Source: JAHEDH01 sp965364515
GTDB taxonomy: Bacteria; Actinomycetota; Acidimicrobiia; Spongiisociales; ZC4RG35
Assembly: GCA_965364515.1 (NCBI GenBank)
Contig: CBDTXZ010000156.1
Coordinates: 1 to 7,022, forward strand
Length of the DNA stretch: 7,022 bases
Reading direction: 5' to 3'
Part shown: piece after piece, positions 1 through 5,603 of the stretch
Numbering within the stretch: the first letter of the stretch is position 1
How the letters are laid out: each line of letters starts with the position of its first letter
Translations under genes and position numbers: made by a program
Notes under the pieces: model-generated
What the model saw: only the letters and a program-made list of their open reading frames with translations
Databases searched by the model: none
Told to the model about the DNA's origin: nothing

Positions 1-2
1 GG

Positions 3-1010
3 GTGCTGTCGCTCTTCCTCGCAACTCGGTGGGAAGAGGGCATGCGCACACTGGAGCGCGCCCGCGAGGCCACGGCCGGTGTGACCGATCCCACGGTGCT
101 GGCGACGCTGGCAGAAGCGGAGGCCTTCTCCATGCTGCGGGACGGTCGGTTTGCCGATGCCTGGACCCTGGCCCGAGACGCTGCCGAAGAGGCGGCGCGC
201 GTCGAGTCCTCGGTGGCGGCGGTCCTCGCCTTCCTCGCAGGTGGCGCGGCCGCCATGCTCGGTGACCCCGAGAACGCCCTGGCGTCGCACGCCCAGGCGA
301 TTCGATTCGGGGAGCAGGCCGCTCAGCTCTACTACTCCGCAGGCTCGGCGGCGTCGATGGTGCACATCTATGCCGAACTGGGGATCGACGACGAACAGGT
401 GACTGCGGTCCGTGCCAGCGTCGACCGGTATCTGGCGGGACCGCTCGGCACGATGGTCGAGTCCACAGTGTTCGCAGAGTTGGGGTGGGCTGCCCTCGAA
501 CGGGGTGACCTGACAGAGGCATCAGAGATGTTCACGTCTGGTCTTGCCGGGTCGTCGGCGACGAAGCCGTTGGAGACGCCCTCGCTGATGCTCGGCCTGG
601 CGCTGGTGGAGGTTGCGACCGGTGATCTCATCGAAGCCGAACAGCACGTCGACGACGCCTCGGCGTTCACAGCCGATCGAGCAATGGCCCAGTACCGGCC
701 GCTCGAAGCCTACGTCCGCGGAGTCGTCACACAGGTGCGGGGCCGGCCGGCGGACGCCGCTGAGATCTTCGCTGCCGGAGCCGCAGATGCGCAAGCGTTG
801 GGGGCCGGCCGATTGGCGTGGCGTCTCGAAGCGGCAGCCGCCGGCGCCCTCACACTCGCAGGAGCAGACGAGCAGGCAGTGGCAGCCACCGCAGCCGCTC
901 GCAGGATGATCGAGGAACTGGCCGCCCGGATCATCGACCCGTCGATCCGCGAGTCGTTCGTCGAAGTCGCCACCGCCAGGCTGGACGAACTCGTGGACTC
1001 GACGCTTTGA
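3..1010 (+). CDS. C-terminal part of a TPR-repeat signalling protein (5' end outside window)
   Basis: The reading frame is open from the first bases of the window to TGA at 1008-1010. The GTG at position 3 is probably an internal valine codon, because the protein starts in the middle of a helical repeat region. The 335 visible residues are alanine-rich and almost wholly helical. They form consecutive TPR-like helix pairs, for example around residues 41-65 (GRFADAWTLARDA), 85-110 (GDPENALASHAQAIRFGEQA) and 165-180 (ERGDLTEASEMF). The tail carries DPSIRESF at 312-319, resembling the D-x-x-(L/I)-R-x-x-F ending often seen in TPR tails of adenylate cyclase/AAA and AfsR-like ATPases. There is no C-terminal LuxR-type HTH, which argues against a LAL regulator. 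The tail probably mediates protein contacts or ligand sensing in the cytoplasm. The catalytic or DNA-binding part lies upstream of the window, so the class cannot be decided here. Confidence 0.75.
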   Translation: MLSLFLATRWEEGMRTLERAREATAGVTDPTVLATLAEAEAFSMLRDGRFADAWTLARDAAEEAARVESSVAAVLAFLAGGAAAMLGDPENALASHAQAIRFGEQAAQLYYSAGSAASMVHIYAELGIDDEQVTAVRASVDRYLAGPLGTMVESTVFAELGWAALERGDLTEASEMFTSGLAGSSATKPLETPSLMLGLALVEVATGDLIEAEQHVDDASAFTADRAMAQYRPLEAYVRGVVTQVRGRPADAAEIFAAGAADAQALGAGRLAWRLEAAAAGALTLAGADEQAVAATAAARRMIEELAARIIDPSIRESFVEVATARLDELVDSTL

Positions 1011-1027
1011 CCCACCTGTCAACGCCG

Positions 1028-1059
1028 CCGGCCATCCGCCCGAGCGCTGTGATGGCCGG
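1028..1059. promoter_or_regulatory. 9-bp perfect inverted repeat, operator or weak terminator
   Basis: CCGGCCATC at 1028-1036 is the exact reverse complement of GATGGCCGG at 1051-1059, separated by 14 nt that contain the smaller palindrome AGCGCT. It lies 18 nt after the upstream stop codon and ends 3 nt before the -10 box of the next gene. No run of T follows, so it is a poor intrinsic terminator. Its place over the -35 region makes an operator equally possible. The repeat is seen directly; its role is inferred. Confidence 0.5.
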
Positions 1060-1062
1060 GTC

Positions 1063-1075
1063 TATATTGCGGTGA
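1063..1075 (+). promoter_or_regulatory. Leaderless promoter of the ATP-grasp gene
   Basis: TATATT at 1063-1068 matches the actinobacterial -10 pattern TANNNT. With the usual 6-nt spacing, transcription would begin at 1075, exactly the A of ATG. No Shine-Dalgarno sequence precedes the gene, which fits a leaderless transcript. No good -35 hexamer is seen; leaderless actinobacterial promoters often lack one. Confidence 0.55.
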
Positions 1076-2544
1076 TGAGTGATTTCCGGCATCTCCAGGC
1101 CCGGCTCGAGCTCGCCCATGCCGCGAACACGGTCGAGTCGACAACACCACACACCGTGGTCGTGCTTCCCTCGTTCAGCCTCGGAGAGTCGCTGCTGTCG
1201 CACTATGCGAACCGGCTGCCGGCGCTCGAGCACCGGTTTCTCGTGTGCGTGCTGATGCTGAGGATGCCGGCGGTGCGGATCGTGTACGTGTGCTCGGGTG
1301 CTCCCTCCGACGACATCGTCGACCACTACTCCTCACTCCTGCCACCGGCGATCGCGGCCGAAGCCCGCGATCGTCTCCGAATCGTCGTCGTCGATGATCC
1401 CAGCGCACGTTCGGTGGCAGCCAAGTTGCTGGATCGGCCCGACCTCATCGAGTCGATACGGTCGTGGATCGGCGACGAGCTCGCCTTCATCGAGCCGTGG
1501 AACGTGACCGAGCGTGAAGTGGAGGTCGCGCTTCGGCTCGGCATTCCCCTCAACGGGACCGCACCCGACCTCTGGCCGCTCGGTTTCAAGAGCGCAGGCC
1601 GGTCGATCTTTCGGGAGGCGGGCGTGCCGATCCCGGCGGGGTTCGAGAACCTACGGTCGGTCGACGCCGCGGTCGATGCGATCGACCGACTGAGGGCGGA
1701 GCTGCCGGGGTTGCGGGAGGTGATCCTCAAGCACGACGACTCCGGCGCCGGCGACGGGAACGCGGTGATCCGGGTGGACGATCTCGAGCCCCCTGGGTCG
1801 GTGCTGTCGAAGCGACGCCTCAAAGGCCGGATCAACACGCTCGAGGCGTGGTACATCGCGGACCTCTCGCTGGGCTTCGTCGTGGAGGAGCGGATCGACG
1901 GTTCGAGGTTCTCCAGTCCGAGCGCCCAGATCGACATCTCACCCAATGGCTCAGTTCGAGTCCTGTCGACCCATGAGCAGATCCTCGATGACAGCGGACA
2001 GGTCTATCTCGGATGCCGCTTCCCGGCCGACCCCGGATACGCCGGTGCACTCGGTGCTCATGCGACGTCCATCGGCGAGACGCTGGCCGAACGTGGGGCG
2101 TTGGGCCGGCTCGCCGTCGACTTCGTGACGAGCGCGACCGAAGACGAGCCATGGAACGCCTACGCCCTCGAGATCAACCTCCGCAAGAGCGGCACGACCC
2201 ACCCCTTCTCGGTGCTCCGCCATCTGGCGCCAGGTCACTATGACGCCGAGACGGGTGTGTACGTCGATGACCGAGGGCAGTCGAAGCACTACGTCGCTTC
2301 CGACAATCTCGTCGACGAGCGCTGGACGGAGATTCCCGAAGGCGAGATCATCGAGGTGCTTCGGTCGTCGGGGATCGGCTTCGATCGTGGCACGAGGGCG
2401 GGCGTGGTTCCCCACATGCTGTCGTGTCTTGCGATCGACGGCCGTTTCGGGCTGACGGCGATCGGGGACTCTTCCGACCACGCCGACGAGCTGCACCAAG
2501 CGACGAGGGCCACCATCGAAGATTTGGCTGTCGCCACCCCCTGA
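1075..2544 (+). CDS. PGM1-related ATP-grasp peptide ligase (carboxylate-amine ligase)
   Basis: This is a 489-aa ATP-grasp enzyme expected to join a carboxylate to an amine through an acyl-phosphate, using ATP and Mg2+ in the cytoplasm. It resembles PGM1, the peptide ligase of pheganomycin biosynthesis. Visible features are an N-terminal Rossmann-like part (VVVLPSFSLGE at 28-38, IVYVCSG at 69-75), a lid with FKSAGRSIFREAGVPIPAG (171-189), the ATP-binding strand VILKHDDSGAGDGNA (216-230), the hinge VVEER (269-273), STHEQIL (298-304), the metal-binding EINLRKSGTTHPF (366-378) with E366 and N368, and a PGM1_C-like tail GVVPHMLSCLAIDGRFGLTAIG (two parts, about 443-464). ATG 1075 is chosen over GTG 1072 because it sits where a leaderless transcript would begin. 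The catalytic residues appear intact. The substrate is unknown: many actinobacterial homologues stand alone and are uncharacterised. Family assignment is firm; the reaction is inferred from the fold. Confidence 0.85.
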   Translation: MSDFRHLQARLELAHAANTVESTTPHTVVVLPSFSLGESLLSHYANRLPALEHRFLVCVLMLRMPAVRIVYVCSGAPSDDIVDHYSSLLPPAIAAEARDRLRIVVVDDPSARSVAAKLLDRPDLIESIRSWIGDELAFIEPWNVTEREVEVALRLGIPLNGTAPDLWPLGFKSAGRSIFREAGVPIPAGFENLRSVDAAVDAIDRLRAELPGLREVILKHDDSGAGDGNAVIRVDDLEPPGSVLSKRRLKGRINTLEAWYIADLSLGFVVEERIDGSRFSSPSAQIDISPNGSVRVLSTHEQILDDSGQVYLGCRFPADPGYAGALGAHATSIGETLAERGALGRLAVDFVTSATEDEPWNAYALEINLRKSGTTHPFSVLRHLAPGHYDAETGVYVDDRGQSKHYVASDNLVDERWTEIPEGEIIEVLRSSGIGFDRGTRAGVVPHMLSCLAIDGRFGLTAIGDSSDHADELHQATRATIEDLAVATP

Positions 2545-2551
2545 CGACGGG

Positions 2552-2564
2552 CTCAGCCGCTGAG
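2552..2564. repeat. 13-bp palindrome after the ATP-grasp gene
   Basis: CTCAGC C GCTGAG is a perfect palindrome with 6-bp arms around one central base, 7 nt after the ligase stop codon. As RNA it could form only a 5-bp hairpin with a three-base loop. No T run follows, so termination is doubtful. It could be a protein-binding site or chance. Confidence 0.3.
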
Positions 2565-2633
2565 GCGACCAGCAACCCGATCGCGTGGGGCGGTTCAGCC
2601 GAAGCACAACCTGTGTCCCATCGTGAGAGGACC

Positions 2634-2651
2634 ATGGCTGAACAGATGTGA
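2634..2651 (+). other. Five-codon mini-ORF (MAEQM) with a good ribosome binding site
   Basis: ATG at 2634 is preceded by GAGAGGA at 2624-2630, three bases away, and encodes M-A-E-Q-M before TGA at 2649-2651. It lies 48 nt upstream of the presumed regulator start. If a transcript begins upstream of it, it could act as a leader ORF. However, the better promoter candidate starts downstream of it, so it may be meaningless. Low confidence that it is translated. Confidence 0.2.
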
Positions 2652-2685
2652 CCGCCGGAGGACCAGCGCGGCTAGGTTCCGTATC
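2648..2685 (+). promoter_or_regulatory. Candidate promoter of the SARP/AfsR-like regulator
   Basis: TAGGTT at 2673-2678 fits the actinobacterial -10 pattern TANNNT. GTGACC at 2648-2653 is a partial -35 (compare TTGACA) at a long 19-nt spacing. Transcription would start near 2685, giving a leader of about 15 nt that contains the ribosome binding site GAGGAG. GACC occurs at 2650 and 2661, 11 bp apart, the second ending 8 bp before the -10. That is the spacing SARP proteins use, but the match is short. Confidence 0.35.
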
Positions 2686-2688
2686 TGC

Positions 2689-2702
2689 GAGGAGTCCACA
2701 CG
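2689..2702 (+). promoter_or_regulatory. Ribosome binding site and presumed ACG start codon of the regulator
   Basis: GAGGAG at 2689-2694 is a strong Shine-Dalgarno sequence. Five bases later, at 2700-2702, the in-frame codon is ACG. Reading it as a start gives M-T-F-R-I-D-V-L-G-P-L-E-I, which matches the typical first strands of SARP/AfsR proteins. In-frame TAG at 2673-2675 closes the frame upstream. No ATG, GTG or TTG occurs in frame until 2757, which would remove the first two strands of the winged helix. Confidence 0.6.
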
Positions 2703-5528
2703 ACCTTTCGAATAGACGTTCTCGGACCCCTCGAGATCTCATCACCGAACGGACAGATGCAGCTGAGGCCGGCCCAGCGGAGGCTGCTGTCGATTCTCCT
2801 GCTCGCTCGGAACCGGCCGCTGAGTCACCACGAGATCGTCGACCGCATGTGGCCGACCGACCCGCCCCCCACCGCGAGGAACGTCCTGCAAGTTCACGTC
2901 GCCGGCATCCGCCGGACCGCACCGGGGCTGGTCTCGACGACACCGTCTGGATATGCGATCGATCTCACCGGGGTGAGCTACGACCTCGACGAGTTCCTCG
3001 ACTTCGCAAAGGCGTCGACGAAGCCCGTCTTCGACTGGAGCGAGACGCTGTCGGTCACCAACCGGGCACTTCTCTTGTGGCGCGGACAACCGTTCCCAGC
3101 TCTCGTGCACGACGATTTCGCGCTCGCCTACTCGGCCATGCTCGACGAGCTCCACATCGAGCTCTTGGAGCGCCGGGCCGAGTGTCGCCTGTCACTCGGT
3201 CAAGCAGGCGAAGCGGTCGCCGAGCTCGAGATGCTCGTGGTGGATCATCCGTTCAGGGAGCGACTCTGGGAGTATCTGATGCTCGGTCGCTACCGCTCGG
3301 GTCGTAGGAGCGAGGCGCTCCGCGCCTATCAAGACCTCTCTCGTGCGCTCGGAGACGAGCTGGGAATCGCTCCCGGCCGCCGACTGCAACTGCTGGAGGA
3401 CGAGATTCTCACCAACTCCGTTCACCTCGAAGATGGACCTCCGCCAACGACTCCGCAGAACCTGCCAAGGCCGGCGAACAGCTTCCACGGTCGCAGGAAC
3501 GATGTCGCCCAGATCGGCAGGATCATCGACGTCGGGAACGTGGCGATCATCGGGGCCGCCGGGGTGGGGAAGACCCGGTTGGCGGTCGAGATCGCCCGGA
3601 ACCAGATGCATCGCTTCCCAGATGGCGTCTGGATCGTCGAGCTTCGTGGGACGGCGGACTCGTTCGAGCTGATCGCGCGGATCGCAGCGGCAACGAGCCT
3701 CGGTGTGGAGGTCCACCGCCTTTCGGATCTCGTGTCGTTGCTCGGCAGCCGCCAGTCCCTCGTGATCCTGGATTCCTGCGACGAGGCCTCGGAGGACATC
3801 GAAACGTTCCTCAGACTCACCTCTGCAGTTGATGGCACGACACGAATCATGACGACCGGAAGCCACCTCCTTGCGGCGCCCGGCACGACCACCTGGTATC
3901 TGGAGCCGTTCGAAGTCCCGGATGCTGCGACCGCACAACATGCGCAAGCGATCGACGCAGTCAGACTGCTGATGGCGCGTGTCAGGACCCGGTGGCCGGG
4001 TTTCCAGATCGACGACCGCAACGCAGCGCAGGTCCTGCAACTGTGCCGCAACGCCGGAGGAAACCCGCTCGCGATCGAGCTGAGTGCACGGTGGGTGTCG
4101 ACGTTGGGCTTCGAGCAAACGCTCGCAGTCGGGGGTGGGGCCATCGAGGGCTCCGCCCACGCCCACCTGGCGGTGAGCCACGAGATGGCAGCGGCGTCAG
4201 ACCGCCGGTCGCTCAGAGCGTCCTCCGTCTTCGTCGGTCCGATGTCGCTCGAAGCGTTTCACGCGGTTGCGGCACCCGATGCCAACCGTGCAGAGGCCGC
4301 CGGCATCGTTGCACGGCTCGTCGACTCCTTCCTGGTCGTTGTCCAGCGGGGCGGCGATGACACCGTTCGGTACGCGATGCCTGAAGCGGTCGAGGCGCTC
4401 GCCGCCGCCGAACTCGACGGCGACGAAGACGAGGTGACGCTCAGGCTGAGGCACGCGAGATGGTTCGCCTCCGAGGCCGCGTCGAGGGCCGACACTGCTC
4501 TCTGGGAGGTCGACACCGCAATGCCGGACAACCGCGCCGCACTCTCGACCCTGCTGGACGAGGACCACACCGCAGATGCGGCGGCACTGATCTCGGCGCT
4601 CCGGACCTATTGGGAGGCGCGATACTTGACCTGGGAGGCCTCCCATTGGGTCCACCGGGCCTTGTCGCATCCGCTCTCCGACGAGGCGCGTCTCGAGGTG
4701 CTCTGGACCGGGGGATGGGCGGCGTACCACCATCACGATTACGCAGGTGCACGGTCGATGTACCACGAGGGCCTCGACCTGGCCAGAACCCTGGGAGACC
4801 GCCTGATGGAGGGACGCTCGCTGTTCGGGCTGGGTCGGGTCGAGGCGCCGATCGATCCGCCGCTCAGTGCCGACTTGGTCGGCGCGGCATTGGAACGCTT
4901 CGAGGGGATCGAAGACGGCGCTCAGGATCGAGCCGCGTGTCTCATGGTTCTTGGGACTGGGCTGGCATGGGGCGGGGACTCGGATCGTGCTCGCGCCCAT
5001 CTTCACGAGGCATTGAACTCGTCGACCGGCACCGTCGATTCGACCGTGCGGGCTCTGTCTCTGCGCTACCTGTCGTGGTGCGCACTCCAGACCGGTGATC
5101 GCAACGAGAGCGTTGCACTGGCTCGGGACGCCGAGAGGACGGCCAGGAGGGTTGGCAACAGTCGGGCGCTGGGCGGGGCGCTCATCCAGCGAGCGCTCGT
5201 CGAGGCGACCTGGGGTGATCTGCGGATCGCCGCTTCCTCGATCGTCGAGGCGCTCGGACCGGTCCCGGATCATGCCGAGATCGACACGGCCCTCATCGCC
5301 TTCGGCTCGGTGCCCGCGCTCATCGAGGCAGGACGAACTGACGTTGCCACCGACGTTTTCGCCTACATCGACGATGTCTTCGAACGGTACGGATGGATGC
5401 CGATCACCCAACGCTCGCCGTTCGCAGCGCTTCAGCGATCGAGGGTGTCGGGCGGGGCGCCAAGCGAAGCCGGCGACGGCTTCCGTGAGGGTCTCAGCGA
5501 GACATTGAACGAGATCGCCAGACGTTAA
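2700..5528 (+). CDS. SARP/AfsR-like regulator: winged helix, BTAD, NB-ARC ATPase, TPR
   Basis: This is a cytoplasmic transcription activator of about 942 aa. Residues are numbered from the presumed ACG start at 2700; the first canonical start, ATG 2757, is residue 20. An OmpR-type winged helix (about 1-92) has FRIDVLGPLEI, then RPAQRRLLSILLLARNRPLS and the GYAIDL wing. The BTAD domain (about 95-240) contains LLLWRGQPFPAL, HPFRERLWEYLMLGRYRSG and ALRAYQDLSRALGDELGIAPG. An NB-ARC/STAND ATPase follows, with Walker A GAAGVGKT (285-292), Walker B LVILD (354-358), GNPLAIEL (454-461) and the winged-helix-like FVGPMSLEAFHAV. TPR-type helices fill the rest, beginning near DNRAALSTLL (about 610). The usual sensor motif TSRxPL reads TTGSHLL here, so the sensor arginine is missing. 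In this family ATP/ligand sensing controls binding to direct repeats in promoters. Its targets are unknown; the repeat at 5519-5540 is a candidate. Domain calls are firm; the start codon is uncertain. Confidence 0.85.
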   Translation, partial: TTFRIDVLGPLEISSPNGQMQLRPAQRRLLSILLLARNRPLSHHEIVDRMWPTDPPPTARNVLQVHVAGIRRTAPGLVSTTPSGYAIDLTGVSYDLDEFLDFAKASTKPVFDWSETLSVTNRALLLWRGQPFPALVHDDFALAYSAMLDELHIELLERRAECRLSLGQAGEAVAELEMLVVDHPFRERLWEYLMLGRYRSGRRSEALRAYQDLSRALGDELGIAPGRRLQLLEDEILTNSVHLEDGPPPTTPQNLPRPANSFHGRRNDVAQIGRIIDVGNVAIIGAAGVGKTRLAVEIARNQMHRFPDGVWIVELRGTADSFELIARIAAATSLGVEVHRLSDLVSLLGSRQSLVILDSCDEASEDIETFLRLTSAVDGTTRIMTTGSHLLAAPGTTTWYLEPFEVPDAATAQHAQAIDAVRLLMARVRTRWPGFQIDDRNAAQVLQLCRNAGGNPLAIELSARWVSTLGFEQTLAVGGGAIEGSAHAHLAVSHEMAAASDRRSLRASSVFVGPMSLEAFHAVAAPDANRAEAAGIVARLVDSFLVVVQRGGDDTVRYAMPEAVEALAAAELDGDEDEVTLRLRHARWFASEAASRADTALWEVDTAMPDNRAALSTLLDEDHTADAAALISALRTYWEARYLTWEASHWVHRALSHPLSDEARLEVLWTGGWAAYHHHDYAGARSMYHEGLDLARTLGDRLMEGRSLFGLGRVEAPIDPPLSADLVGAALERFEGIEDGAQDRAACLMVLGTGLAWGGDSDRARAHLHEALNSSTGTVDSTVRALSLRYLSWCALQTGDRNESVALARDAERTARRVGNSRALGGALIQRALVEATWGDLRIAASSIVEALGPVPDHAEIDTALIAFGSVPALIEAGRTDVATDVFAYIDDVFERYGWMPITQRSPFAALQRSRVSGGAPSEAGDGFREGLSETLNEIARR

Positions 5529-5540
5529 GCAGACGTTCAG
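5519..5540. repeat. 11-bp tandem direct repeat, candidate SARP operator
   Basis: CAGACGTTAAG (5519-5529) is followed directly by CAGACGTTCAG (5530-5540), 10 of 11 bases identical. The first copy contains the stop codon of the regulator gene. SARP proteins are known to bind direct heptamer repeats spaced 4 bp (11-bp period), with the 3' copy about 8 bp from the -10 box. Here GACGTTC ends at 5538, 6-10 bp before the AT-rich -10 candidates. Binding is inferred. An accidental tandem duplication would look the same. Confidence 0.5.
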
Positions 5541-5544
5541 CCCA

Positions 5545-5562
5545 TATCTATAGGTTCTTCCA
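5545..5562 (+). promoter_or_regulatory. Candidate -10 region of the lipoprotein gene
   Basis: TATCTATAGG at 5545-5554 is an AT-rich island in GC-rich DNA and offers TATCTA (5545) or TATAGG (5549) as a weak -10. TTAAGC at 5525-5530 is a poor -35 at 18 nt from TATAGG. A poor core promoter with adjacent direct repeats fits an activator-dependent promoter. Transcription would start near 5557-5562, leaving a leader of about 40 nt. Confidence 0.35.
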
Positions 5563-5603
5563 GCCGGGTACGGACACGCGAGCCGGTGAGCCGGGGTGGG
5601 GCA

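Noticed and set aside
2757..2759. ATG 2757 as the true start of the regulator
   Set aside because: Would remove the conserved FRIDVLGPLEI strands, which are encoded in frame just upstream behind a good ribosome binding site; kept only as a fallback.
1951..2943. Antisense ORF spanning the ligase end and regulator start
   Set aside because: Overlaps two genes with recognised motifs on the + strand; composition is Arg/Ser-rich without domains.
2648..3307. + strand ORF from GTG 2648 overlapping the regulator
   Set aside because: Arg/Pro/Ser-rich shadow in another frame; the winged-helix and BTAD motifs are in the frame of 2700.
4197..5411. Long antisense ORF (404 codons, - strand)
   Set aside because: Lies wholly inside the TPR region of the regulator, whose frame has clear domains; an Arg/Gly-rich product typical of high-GC shadow frames.
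5561..5600. Terminator after the regulator from CCGG-containing repeats
   Set aside because: Only short 4-5 bp complementarities and no T run; not distinguishable from GC-rich background.
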